Source: Sedimenticola_A sp040506425 (GTDB lineage: Bacteria > Pseudomonadota > Gammaproteobacteria > Chromatiales > Chromatiaceae). From it: a stretch of DNA of 64,000 bases. The stretch is taken from contig OZ245051.1 in the NCBI GenBank assembly GCA_965224515.1, forward strand, positions 2,914,001-2,978,000. The letters run 5' to 3'. A program made the position numbers and the translations under genes. Under the pieces are notes generated by a model that did not search any database, was not told the DNA's origin, and was given only the letters and a program-made list of their open reading frames with translations. This document shows, one piece after another, positions 17,806 to 26,048 of the stretch. Every line of letters starts with the position of its first letter. Within the stretch, counting starts at the first letter, position 1.

Positions 17806-18765
17806 TTATTCCTGAAAAAGGGTGAACCGGTTACGTCCTTCAGATTTGGATTGATAAAGCGCCTTGTCAGCATGCTCAATCCACTGCTTGTAGTCATCCA
17901 TGTAGTCTGGAATCTCAGATATGCCCAGGCTGATGGTGACATGGATCATCTGTCCGTTATGATCAACCGCCAGATCCTCCACCAGTTCCCGCACTCTTTC
18001 GCAGAAATAGCTGGCACCTTCAATGTTGGTGTCCAGCAGCAGCACGCCGAACTCCTCGCCCCCGTAGCGTCCGGCCAGGTCTGTGTCACGCTGTGTTTTC
18101 CGCAGGGTCTCGGCAACCTGTCGGAGTACTTCATCCCCGGCCTGGTGACCGAAGCTGTCGTTGACTCTCTTAAAGTGGTCTATATCCAGCATCACAAGCG
18201 TGCTGGAACGACCGGATCTTATGGAGCGGCGGAACTCCTGCTCAACCGCCTCTTCCCAGGCGCGCCTGTTCATCAGTCTGGTCAGGCCGTCGGTTCTGCT
18301 GATGAGCTCAAGTTTCGCATTGACGCTGTGCAGCATCTGTTCGTCTATTGCGGTATCGGTCACGTCGTAAATGATCATGCAGACCTGACCCACGCTGCCG
18401 TCCAGGGAGAGCAGGGGGAACAGGGTCAGGTTCTGGTACATCCTGTCAGCACTGCAGGTGATCGGTCGGTAACTGTTGAAATCGAACAGAAAGGGGCGCT
18501 GCTGCCAGGTGGTGAAAGCCCGGTTGTTGAGCAGAAAAACAGAGTCAACCTTGCGCTTGAGCCACTGCTCAGGCAGGTCCGGAAACGCTTCGAAGATGTT
18601 TTTTCCCAGTACACTTGCCGCCCCGCGGTCGCTATGGTTCTCCATGAAACCGTTCCAGAGCTGTACCTGGTATTCGGTGTCGAGGACGACCAGGCCGACA
18701 TCGATGTTCTGCAGAATGCCCAGGAGCCAGTGTAACTGATCTATGTTATTGATCTTGTGATTCAT
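17806..18765 (-). CDS. Diguanylate cyclase with PAS-type sensor
   Basis: 319 residues from the ATG at 18765, which overlaps the stop of the upstream REC-CheC gene (ATGA). A longer open frame to 18984 is not used because it lies inside that gene and has no domain content. Residues 10-140 form a PAS-like domain. The GGDEF domain carries GGEEF at 235-239 and an I-site RDTD at 226-229. The product should make c-di-GMP and be product-inhibited. Coupling to the REC-CheC protein suggests one signalling unit. Confidence 0.87.
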   Translation of the reverse strand: MNHKINNIDQLHWLLGILQNIDVGLVVLDTEYQVQLWNGFMENHSDRGAASVLGKNIFEAFPDLPEQWLKRKVDSVFLLNNRAFTTWQQRPFLFDFNSYRPITCSADRMYQNLTLFPLLSLDGSVGQVCMIIYDVTDTAIDEQMLHSVNAKLELISRTDGLTRLMNRRAWEEAVEQEFRRSIRSGRSSTLVMLDIDHFKRVNDSFGHQAGDEVLRQVAETLRKTQRDTDLAGRYGGEEFGVLLLDTNIEGASYFCERVRELVEDLAVDHNGQMIHVTISLGISEIPDYMDDYKQWIEHADKALYQSKSEGRNRFTLFQE

Positions 18766-19736
18766 GCCAGGGCCTTCGCGCGGAGATCCAGGGCCCTGGC
18801 GGACTTTTCGGGGAACATGATCAACTGCTCGCACTTGATCGTCTCTGCGATGGTGTAGTGACAGTCTACGATGAGGATCTTGTCGCTCAGTCTTTCGGCC
18901 GGAAGACGATGATACTGAATCAGGTCGCTCTGGGTTTTTATTGAGGGCTGCCCCATGCTGAAATTTATATCGACCTGCTCGCAAAAACCCTTGAGAAAGG
19001 CACCGCCGAGGATATTCGCCATATCCATGATGGCTTCAATATCCGACTCATCTGAATACTCTTCCCCTGCATAGAGGAGATTCTGTATAGCCTTACTGTC
19101 CACCTCGTTGAACAGTTGCACCATTTCGCCCGCGATGCCTGCACCTATAAAGCCCTGGCTTACGGCGCAATCTTTATCAGTTGCCAGGGTTGTGAAGCGC
19201 AGTTCCCCTTTCTCGACCATTGTTACCGAAGGTATGGAGAGCTCGACGGTGTTGTCTATGGCACGGGCCAACAGGTTTGCCGCCTGGCCCTTGGCAACAT
19301 TGGCCAGCTCCTGACACCAATCGCCAAAATCGTATTCCTCTTCAACAGTGATCTGTTTTTCATCACTCAGCAGGAGTAATCCATAATCCTTGAGTATCTG
19401 TTCCAGGGCTTCTGGTTGAACAGGTTTCTGGAGAAAGGCGATAGATCCAAGCTCTTTCACCCGGCGGGCACTGTCAGGCTGAATATCTCCTGATATGACG
19501 ATGGGCAGGGTAGGGAGGTCTTCCCTGCGAATGACCTCAAGTACCCCAAACCCGTCAAGCACGGGCATGGTCAGGTCGAGGAACAGAACGTCGGCTTTGC
19601 CCTGGTATATGAGTTTGAGGGCTTCTTCACCGTTTTGGGCGTAGGAGAGGTCGGCATCCCAGTGTTTTGGGAGGGCCTGGGTAACCTGCTTGCGAGCAAA
19701 ACTCGAATCGTCGCAGATGAGAACGGGGATTGTCAT
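18762..19736 (-). CDS. Response regulator with CheC-like phosphatase domain
   Basis: 324 residues. The receiver domain (1-120) has the acidic pair D9/D10, phospho-acceptor D54 in FLDLTMPVLDG, and the conserved lysine in FLQKPVQPE. Residues 135-300 look like a CheC/CheX module; two helices with the spaced acidic/Asn pattern of CheC sites are seen at WCQELANVAKGQAANLL and EAIMDMANILGGAFL. CheC proteins dephosphorylate CheY-P. No other chemotaxis gene is nearby. It forms an overlapping pair with the downstream diguanylate cyclase. Confidence 0.82.
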   Translation of the reverse strand: MTIPVLICDDSSFARKQVTQALPKHWDADLSYAQNGEEALKLIYQGKADVLFLDLTMPVLDGFGVLEVIRREDLPTLPIVISGDIQPDSARRVKELGSIAFLQKPVQPEALEQILKDYGLLLLSDEKQITVEEEYDFGDWCQELANVAKGQAANLLARAIDNTVELSIPSVTMVEKGELRFTTLATDKDCAVSQGFIGAGIAGEMVQLFNEVDSKAIQNLLYAGEEYSDESDIEAIMDMANILGGAFLKGFCEQVDINFSMGQPSIKTQSDLIQYHRLPAERLSDKILIVDCHYTIAETIKCEQLIMFPEKSARALDLRAKALA

Positions 19737-19866
19737 AGTGGTCTTTTGTTATTGTCCTTAACAGTGTGTTGACCGCTTCTGGTTGCTGTCAGGATGTCCC
19801 TCTGAATAACTCTAACATATTGAGCTGAAATGTCTTTATCCGGTCATCTCCAGGTTCTTCGATGAT

Positions 19867-20082
19867 TCAGGCATTCAGGTCGGGGATCAGGATGTTTTCG
19901 AGTTTGGATATGCTGTCTTTAAGAACCAGTTTCCGTTTTTTCATCCTCGACAGCTGTAACTCATTGATATAAGGGCCTTCTGACAGGCGAGCGATTGCAT
20001 CATCAAGGTCGCGATGCTCATCACGCAGCTGATGCAGTTGTTCGCGTATCTCTTCGGTGGTGCCGGTGTAATCGAGAGTCAT
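19867..20082 (-). CDS. YdcH family (DUF465) protein
   Basis: 71 residues, all helical and coiled-coil in character. The pattern LRDEHRDLDDAIARL followed by LQLSRMKKRKLVLKDSI is the DUF465/YdcH signature (helical hairpin). Function is unknown in the family. It is a short single gene. Confidence 0.85.
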   Translation of the reverse strand: MTLDYTGTTEEIREQLHQLRDEHRDLDDAIARLSEGPYINELQLSRMKKRKLVLKDSISKLENILIPDLNA

Positions 20083-20208
20083 GAAATGGGTGCTGATATG
20101 CCAAACCGGAATTAATGGACAGCATCCATTATAGAACTTCGGTAGGTTAAGTCGACCTGTTCGTTGGGGAGTTGGGATTAGGATTTAAATCGGGAACCAG
20201 TGAAAACA

Positions 20209-20233
20209 CCCTCCCCCGGTATCCGGAGGAGGG
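20209..20233 (-). terminator. Rho-independent-like terminator after the DUF2934 gene
   Basis: An 11-bp stem with one mismatch (CCCTCCCCCGG with CCGGAGGAGGG, loop TAT) just downstream of the stop at 20245. On the minus strand it is followed by a short GTTTTC stretch. Confidence 0.65.
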
Positions 20234-20244
20234 CAGCGTGCATA

Positions 20245-20595
20245 TCAGTAGGCTGAGAACTCCTCACTCTTTTTCAGCAGGTCATCGATAACTGTTTCCG
20301 CCCACAGCCAGTCACTGAGTTCATGTCCCGGGGCAAAATCACGCTCCGCGGCACGATGATGGGCTACAGTTGCAATCATCTCGTAGCGGTACTGGGCGTT
20401 GAGCTTATCGTTGGACAGGTTGCTTGATGCTCTCTTTGCCGCTGCTTTTTTCCTGGGAGCTGCTTTTTTTGTGGTGCTTGCCACACGCTTTTTCACCACT
20501 TTCTTTTTTGTCGCAGCTTTTTTCTTGGCTACGGCTTTCTTTTTTACACTGGTCTTTTTGCTTTTGACCGATGTTGTTTTATTGATGTCTGGCAT
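20245..20595 (-). CDS. DUF2934 protein with lysine-rich histone H1-like tail
   Basis: 116 residues. Residues 1-65 are a Lys/Ala/Val-rich tail like histone H1 C-terminal domains and bacterial Hc1/AlgP-type proteins. Residues 68-112 are a DUF2934 domain, with RYEMIATVAHHRAAERDF and GHELSDWLWAETVI. The tail predicts non-specific DNA or RNA binding (nucleoid-associated role); this is inference. A hairpin follows the gene. Confidence 0.82.
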   Translation of the reverse strand: MPDINKTTSVKSKKTSVKKKAVAKKKAATKKKVVKKRVASTTKKAAPRKKAAAKRASSNLSNDKLNAQYRYEMIATVAHHRAAERDFAPGHELSDWLWAETVIDDLLKKSEEFSAY

Positions 20596-20862
20596 TGCGT
20601 TCCCTTTCCTTCAGGATTGATCAGATTATATTGTCAGCTTAACGGGTTATTGTTTCAGTTTACTTTAAAACGATTCTTTTCAGTTTAACCGCCGCGGGAT
20701 GCTGTAATGCAGCATACTGTTAAAATAACAAGGATCCCGTTTTTTTCATTAAGTCAATAATATGGAGCAGAAAGTTGCTATTATTTGTTAACTTAAAATC
20801 CTTCTAAATCCAAGCAGATTCGGATATGCTTCTAGTGATGTTTTACGAGGGAATGCCACTGA

Positions 20863-21444
20863 ATGGCCAATGAACCGACAGATACCGACGGGATAACAGA
20901 AGAGGCTGTATCCGAAGAGCAGTTTCTACGTGCCGTAACCTCGTTCGAAGCGATCATTCTCAGCCAGATCAAGATCAAGAACAAGATCAGTGACAGGCTC
21001 AATGCAGCGATTCGCGCCGGTATTATCATATTGGGCCTGATAGCTGTCTCCATCCTCATCCTGCTGCTCACACTCTCCTCCCAGATCAACCGGATCACCA
21101 GCGTGGTCACTGAGATGAACAAGGACTTCACGGATGTCTCGGGCCAGATGCTGGAGATAAGGGATTACATGGATTCCATGGAGAAGCGGGTGGCCCTGAT
21201 GGAGAGCGTCACCAATCAGACCGGCGTCATGGATACCGAGGTTCGCGCCATAGCTGAAAACATCGAGACCATGCAGAGCACCGTCAGTGGCATCAAGAGC
21301 CAGGTGGCAGGCATGCGCCATGATATCGGTGTGGTGTCAGGGGCTGTTGACCATATGAATGTCGATGTGCAGCGAATGGGGGTCGATATGCATCGCATGG
21401 GACAACCGGCGCGTAGCATGAACAAAATGTTTCCTTTTCCCTAG
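20863..21444 (+). CDS. Membrane-anchored coiled-coil protein, Met-rich C terminus (pair member 1)
   Basis: 193 residues, not recognised. A charged N-terminal domain (1-48), a single strong transmembrane helix (about 51-73), then a long predicted coiled coil (75-170) rich in Met, Asp and Val at regular spacing, ending in a Met/Arg/Pro tail (HRMGQPARSMNKMFPFP). Topology is probably N-in with the coiled coil in the periplasm. The next gene, 8 bases downstream, has the same architecture, so they probably form a hetero-oligomer. No signal for enzymatic function. Confidence 0.75.
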   Translation: MANEPTDTDGITEEAVSEEQFLRAVTSFEAIILSQIKIKNKISDRLNAAIRAGIIILGLIAVSILILLLTLSSQINRITSVVTEMNKDFTDVSGQMLEIRDYMDSMEKRVALMESVTNQTGVMDTEVRAIAENIETMQSTVSGIKSQVAGMRHDIGVVSGAVDHMNVDVQRMGVDMHRMGQPARSMNKMFPFP

Positions 21445-21452
21445 GAATTGTT

Positions 21453-21992
21453 ATGGCAGCTGAACCTAAACGAATTTTTGTGGAAGTCGTGGGCAGATTG
21501 GGGCGTGAGACCCAGTTTCACCTTGACGAACGCCATCATCATTTCAGGATAACAGACCTGGTGCTGATGGGGGTCTCTGCGTTGCTCATCATCATGGCTG
21601 TCTTCAACGTCTACTTCATCTACGTGCTCTACCAGGACCTCAACGGCATCGTGAACAACATGGATTCCATGCACAACAACCTTAAAGAGGTCAACGGCAA
21701 CATGGCCGTCATCACCGGCAAGGTGGGGGATATGGATGAACATCTGGCCCATATGGACCGCATAGACGTTCAGACTCAATCCCTGGCTCAATCCATGCCG
21801 CGTATCAGCGGCGCCATGTCGGAGCTGAATACCGAGGTGGCTACGATCAATACTGACGTGGGGCTGATGAACGGCGCCATGTCCAATATCAGCCACCGTA
21901 TGGGTGAGATGACCGGCGGTGTTTCCGTAATGCGGGAGAACGTGCGGCAGATATCGCGTCCGATGGGCTTTATGAATCCCATGATGCCTTAG
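21453..21992 (+). CDS. Membrane-anchored coiled-coil protein, Met-rich C terminus (pair member 2)
   Basis: 179 residues, not recognised. An N-terminal segment (1-35) with LDERHHHFRITDL, a single transmembrane helix (about 37-58, ending YFIYVLY), then a coiled coil in which Met, Asn and Asp repeat every 7 or 11 residues, ending RPMGFMNPMMP. It is 8 bases after its partner and is certainly in the same operon. The shared design (single helix, external coiled coil, Met/Pro tail) suggests ancient duplication. Confidence 0.75.
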   Translation: MAAEPKRIFVEVVGRLGRETQFHLDERHHHFRITDLVLMGVSALLIIMAVFNVYFIYVLYQDLNGIVNNMDSMHNNLKEVNGNMAVITGKVGDMDEHLAHMDRIDVQTQSLAQSMPRISGAMSELNTEVATINTDVGLMNGAMSNISHRMGEMTGGVSVMRENVRQISRPMGFMNPMMP

Positions 21993-22002
21993 CGGTTGAG
22001 CG

Positions 22003-22878
22003 CTATTCCGTTTTCAGCGGTTTTCCATATCGTATCTCGTAGACCCGCTTAAGACACTCCAGGCTCTCCTGGTCATCCTCATCCTGTAATCTTTTCACCA
22101 GCTCCATCCAGGGCTGCGGATTCTCTTCCGTGGGCAACTCGACTCCTGTGCATGGCTGGGGGCTGGTCGTGAAAAAACCCATCAGCTCTCTTGCCGGGGT
22201 GGCGGAATCGAATATGCCGTTTTGATCCTTGGCAGGTTGCAGCTTCTTCATCTTCAAGGGCGCTGGTGCCAGGGATTTCTCAAGTGTGGTGGTGGCGGGA
22301 GCTGCCGGCAGGGTCCGGCCGATGGGTATCTTCTTCTCAGATGGCGTCACCGGGCTTGCTGAGGGCCGTGTGGGGAGCGGGGCACGGGTTTCCAGACGCT
22401 GCTTACTCTCCGCAGCCTGCTGTTGGAGCATGGGGGCTACTCTGCGCTCCCTCTTTATCGGTTTTTCCCTGGATGTCGCCGATTCAATAGCGGCTGCCTC
22501 GTCTGATGATATGCCGGTTACACTCGCTGCTGACTCCTCGGCTTCGGGTATCTCTGCTGCAGGATCTGGGCGCCCTGGAATGACTTCCTCCTTCAGTTTG
22601 GTCTCGGCGTCCCGGAGTTCCCCGGTCTGGATAGGGGAGGGTTCTAGAAAATCCTCTTCAACCGGCACTGTTTCAAGGGTACGAAAGATCACGCCGATAC
22701 TGAGCACCAGTACCGCCGCCGTGGCCGAAAGACGCCAGAAGAGCGAGAGGCGGGGGCGGCTTACAGCCTTGTGGGCCGCTTCCCTGATTGTTTCGTTCAG
22801 GTGTTCTGAGGGGGCAGGGTGTTCGCCCATGCTGTAGAGACGGGATATCCGTTCATCGTGCAGATCATGGTCACTCAT
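22003..22878 (-). CDS. Single-pass membrane protein, probable anti-sigma partner
   Basis: 291 residues from the ATG at 22878, which overlaps the end of the ECF sigma gene by 8 bases. Residues 1-45 are a charged cytoplasmic segment, 47-66 a transmembrane helix, and the rest is a long Pro/Ser/Glu/Ala-rich, probably disordered periplasmic region with a short C-terminal domain holding CTGVELP and a Cys near the end. The position directly after an ECF sigma gene and the topology suggest an anti-sigma factor, but no zinc HxxxCxxC motif or known anti-sigma domain is visible. Confidence 0.7.
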   Translation of the reverse strand: MSDHDLHDERISRLYSMGEHPAPSEHLNETIREAAHKAVSRPRLSLFWRLSATAAVLVLSIGVIFRTLETVPVEEDFLEPSPIQTGELRDAETKLKEEVIPGRPDPAAEIPEAEESAASVTGISSDEAAAIESATSREKPIKRERRVAPMLQQQAAESKQRLETRAPLPTRPSASPVTPSEKKIPIGRTLPAAPATTTLEKSLAPAPLKMKKLQPAKDQNGIFDSATPARELMGFFTTSPQPCTGVELPTEENPQPWMELVKRLQDEDDQESLECLKRVYEIRYGKPLKTE

Positions 22879-23416
22879 CACATCCCTCCAGGCCGGAGCG
22901 CAGGCTGCGCAGAGCGTAGCGCAACCGGCTTTTGACGGTCTCCCGGCCAACACCCGTCACATCGGCGATCTCAGCCAGGCTGAGATTTGCCTCCTCTTTC
23001 AACAGGAATGCTGAACGTTGGGGTTCAGACAATCCCCCCAGCAGATGAAACAACCGCTCGATACAGTCTTTTATCACCAGCCAGGCATCGGGCCAGGATT
23101 TATCCATGGAGACTATGGTGTCATCCTCGAGAGGTACCTGTTGGCCCTTGGCTGCGCGCCAGTGATCAACAAGACGGTTGTGAGCGATACGGTAGAGCCA
23201 GGGTTTGAATCCTTTCTCCTGCCTCCATTGATCCCGTGCCCTGATCATCCGCATCCAGACATCCTGGAACAGCTCTTCGGTCTCAGCATGGTTGTTGGAC
23301 AGCCGATCGATATAGCGGAACAACGGACCCCGGTGGCGGGCATAGAGCCGGTCAAAGGCTGCTGTATCCCCTTGCCTGTAGCTGTGCATCAGGTTTTCAT
23401 CGGTTGGTTCGGTCAT
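22871..23416 (-). CDS. ECF-type RNA polymerase sigma factor
   Basis: 181 residues from the ATG at 23416. Region 2 shows LMHSYRQGDTAAFDRLYARH and ETEELFQDVWMRM plus the promoter -10 helix FKPWLYRIAHNRLVDHWR; region 4 shows LSEPQRSAFLLKEEANLSLAEIA and the recognition helix VGRETVKSRLRYALRSLR. A longer frame up to 23578 would overlap the VWA gene by ATGA but would translate an intergenic hairpin, so it is not used. It forms an operon with the VWA lipoprotein and a membrane protein. Confidence 0.88.
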   Translation of the reverse strand: MTEPTDENLMHSYRQGDTAAFDRLYARHRGPLFRYIDRLSNNHAETEELFQDVWMRMIRARDQWRQEKGFKPWLYRIAHNRLVDHWRAAKGQQVPLEDDTIVSMDKSWPDAWLVIKDCIERLFHLLGGLSEPQRSAFLLKEEANLSLAEIADVTGVGRETVKSRLRYALRSLRSGLEGCDE

Positions 23417-23520
23417 GGTTCGCTGTTGGTGTCTGCCTGTACTAGTGAATATACCCCAAAGGCTGTTGGGAAGACGCAGGGAATACAAAGTGAGCATGAG
23501 ATAATTGTGCTGATCCCTTA

Positions 23521-23550
23521 AATTCCTTCTCCCCTGTGGGAGAAGGAATT
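23521..23550. repeat. Perfect 13-bp inverted repeat between VWA and sigma genes
   Basis: AATTCCTTCTCCC, loop CTGT, GGGAGAAGGAATT. There is no T-run on either side, so it is not a standard terminator. It lies in the mRNA between the VWA stop and the sigma start and could be an mRNA-processing or attenuating hairpin, or a small repetitive element. Confidence 0.7.
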
Positions 23551-23574
23551 GATTGAGATTTAGCACGGAGAGGG

Positions 23575-25272
23575 TCATCTCTGTCCTGAGAGTCCACCGG
23601 CAAGCCTTACCAACTTGAGCAAGTCGCTACGGTAGCCCATGGCATCTTTCCCCCTGGCCTCTGCCGCCAGTTTTTCAATCTCCGGATAACTGAAGTCAGC
23701 CAGGTATTTGCCGCCACGCAGCTGCTGTCCGAATGCGGCAACGGCAGCGGTAAACCGGTAGTCGTCAGTAGTCTTCTCCAGGTCGCTCTTGATCTTGCTG
23801 ACAGATACAGGTGTCTCTATCAGTATGCTGCTCTCCTGGTCCGGCTTTTTGTAACGCAGGCGCAGGTGAGCCAGTTCACTGCCAAAACCGGTTGAATTGG
23901 AAGTTTCATTTCCATAACGCAGGGGCGCTATACGGTCGCCCCCGCTGCCCTTGAGTGTGACTTCATAGAGTGCAGTGACCGAGTGACCGGCACCGATCTC
24001 ACCGGCATCCACCTTGTCGTTGTTGAAGTCTTCCCTGGCCAGTACACGGTTCTCGTAGCCCACCAGGCGGTACTCGGATACCTGGGCCGGGTTGAACTCG
24101 ATCTGGATTTTCACATCCTTGGCAACGGTGTGCAGGGTGGCACCCAGTTCATCCACCAGTACTTTCTGAGCCTCCATCAGGGTATCGATGTATCCGTAAT
24201 TGCCATTGCCATGATCAGCCAGCTGCTCCATCAGTTGGTCGTTGTAGTTTCCCGTGCCGAAGCCGAGGGTGGTGAGCGCGATGCCTTCCTTGCGCTTCTC
24301 CTCGATCAGATCGATGAGAGTTTCGTGGTTGACCGTACCGACGTTGAAGTCACCGTCAGTGGCCAGTATCACGCGGTTGATGCCATCCTTGATAAAGGCC
24401 TCTTTCGCCTTCAGGTAGGCAAGCCGGATACCGGCACCACCATTGGTTGAACCGCCGGCCTGGAGCTGGCCGAGGGCCTGCTCGATCTTGGCGCCCTGAT
24501 CACCGGGAGTGGGTTCAAGAACCACACCTGATGCTCCGGCGTAGACAACGATGGATACGCTGTCATCTTTATCCAGGTGGCGGCTCAGCAGGCGCATGGA
24601 TCGCTTGAGCAGGGGCAGCTTGTCCGGGGAGTTCATGGAGCCCGATACATCCAGCAGAAACACCAGGTTTGCAGGGGGCAGATCCTTCTGCTTGCTTTCC
24701 CACGCCTTGATACCGATACGCAGCAGGTGAGTTTTGCTGTTCCAGGGGTTGGGGCCCATCTCGGTGGTGACGTGAAATGGGGTGTTGCCGTTATCCGGCC
24801 CCTGGTCGTCATAGGTGAAGTAGTTGATCAGTTCCTCCACCCGCACCGCATCGGTGGGCGGAAGACGGCCCTCGTTGAGAATGCGTCGCAGGTTGGCGTA
24901 GGAACCTGTATCTACATCGATGCTGAATGTTGAAACGGGAGTTTCGGTGGCACGCTTTACCGGGTTGTCGTCAAAGTGTGCGTAGCGCTCACGGTCCAGG
25001 GGTTCGCTGGGAAGCCTGCCGGGAATACCCGACGCGTAGGCGGAGATCTGCTTTTTAGCCATCATCCGCTGCATGACGACGGCACCGGCCATATCACTGG
25101 TGACAGGTGCAGAGGCAGGTGCCTTCTCTTCAAGTGAGCGCACCCTTGATTCCTCTTTTTCAATGACAGGGTGAGGGGGCGGTGGTTTTGGGGTGGGTTG
25201 CTGGACAGTCTGGCTACATGCCGCCAGAAAAAGGGTGATTAACAACCAGACAAGTGTAATTCGGGCTTTCAT
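23575..25272 (-). CDS. VWA-domain lipoprotein (YfbK-like, VWA plus DUF3520)
   Basis: 565 residues. A lipobox LAAC (C19) predicts a lipoprotein. Residues about 85-180 include the N-terminal YfbK-type segment (FSIDVDTGSYANLRRIL). The von Willebrand A domain has the MIDAS motif in FLLDVSGSMNS and the downstream ATDGDFNVG, so metal-dependent binding is expected. The C-terminal DUF3520 contains SYPEIEKLAAEARG. Function is unknown; the family is often next to an ECF sigma factor, as here. Confidence 0.87.
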   Translation of the reverse strand: MKARITLVWLLITLFLAACSQTVQQPTPKPPPPHPVIEKEESRVRSLEEKAPASAPVTSDMAGAVVMQRMMAKKQISAYASGIPGRLPSEPLDRERYAHFDDNPVKRATETPVSTFSIDVDTGSYANLRRILNEGRLPPTDAVRVEELINYFTYDDQGPDNGNTPFHVTTEMGPNPWNSKTHLLRIGIKAWESKQKDLPPANLVFLLDVSGSMNSPDKLPLLKRSMRLLSRHLDKDDSVSIVVYAGASGVVLEPTPGDQGAKIEQALGQLQAGGSTNGGAGIRLAYLKAKEAFIKDGINRVILATDGDFNVGTVNHETLIDLIEEKRKEGIALTTLGFGTGNYNDQLMEQLADHGNGNYGYIDTLMEAQKVLVDELGATLHTVAKDVKIQIEFNPAQVSEYRLVGYENRVLAREDFNNDKVDAGEIGAGHSVTALYEVTLKGSGGDRIAPLRYGNETSNSTGFGSELAHLRLRYKKPDQESSILIETPVSVSKIKSDLEKTTDDYRFTAAVAAFGQQLRGGKYLADFSYPEIEKLAAEARGKDAMGYRSDLLKLVRLAGGLSGQR

Positions 25273-25427
25273 GAGCTCTTTCTCCAGTGTTGGTAAATGG
25301 ACCCTTTCGGGGTTCCTTACCCATTAATACGAGGAGATATGCGAGATGGGGTTAAATATTTTTTTCGGTGAGGGTATCGATCTATAATCCGGCAAGAGAA
25401 ACAGAGACCCTGAGGAGCAAGCAGAGA

Positions 25428-25991
25428 GTGACATTTCCCGACTTTTACATGATTACCGGTAAATTCTCAGACACTTCCGAGTTTACAGAAAAACTGGAGT
25501 GTGCCCTCCGGGAGGGTAATAAAATCGTACAGCTGCGCTGTAAACAGATCAGCGATGTGGATCAATATCTCGCCTTGGCTGAAATTGCGCAGGAGATCTG
25601 TGATCGCTATGACACGACACTGCTGCTGGCCACAGATGCAGAGAGTTTCAGGCGTTCAAGTGCCGGCGGGCTGCACCTGACGAGCGATGCCCTGGCTGGC
25701 TGTGAGGAGCGTCCGGTAGAGGAGGGTAAGCTGCTGTCGGTCTCCTGCCATACTGCAGAAGATCTTGCACTGGCCCAGCGGCTGGGTGCGGACATCCTGT
25801 TGCTGTCACCAGTAAAAGCCACCTCCAGCCACCCTGGCGTACCGGGTATCGGTTGGCAGGCTTTCAGGGAGATGACTGCCGGTATTGATCATCCGGTCTA
25901 CGCACTGGGTGGTATGGCAGCTTCGGATCTGCAAGATGCCAAGGCGGCAGGCGCAGCAGGCGTGGCGGCGATCTCATCCTTTTGGAAATGA
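25428..25991 (+). CDS. ThiE/TenI-like TIM-barrel protein
   Basis: 187 residues from the GTG at 25428, preceded by GAGGAG. It has the thiamine phosphate synthase fold: YMITGKF at the start, KIVQLRCKQ on strand two, GGLHLTSD, and a phosphate-binding ALGGMAASDLQDAKAAGAAGVAAIS end. However, the segment LLSPVKATSSHPGVPGIGW is typical of the ThiE-like domain fused to MutT in Gammaproteobacteria, not of true ThiE with its TK and QED residues. It may act in pyrimidine or thiazole salvage or in oxidised-nucleotide handling. No thiamine genes are close by. Confidence 0.7.
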   Translation: MTFPDFYMITGKFSDTSEFTEKLECALREGNKIVQLRCKQISDVDQYLALAEIAQEICDRYDTTLLLATDAESFRRSSAGGLHLTSDALAGCEERPVEEGKLLSVSCHTAEDLALAQRLGADILLLSPVKATSSHPGVPGIGWQAFREMTAGIDHPVYALGGMAASDLQDAKAAGAAGVAAISSFWK

Positions 25992-26048
25992 TGCAGCGGA
26001 AATCGTTATCCTTCTGAAGCGGCTGGGGTGACAGGAAGGGTATGCCCG

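Noticed and set aside
23417..23578. 54-residue N-terminal extension of the ECF sigma factor that would overlap the VWA stop (ATGA)
   Set aside because: It would translate the 13-bp perfect hairpin and precedes the normal start of sigma region 2; ATG at 23416 fits the family length.
25273..25427. Thiamine (TPP) riboswitch before the ThiE-like gene
   Set aside because: No CUGAGA or ACCUGA-type core elements can be found in the leader.
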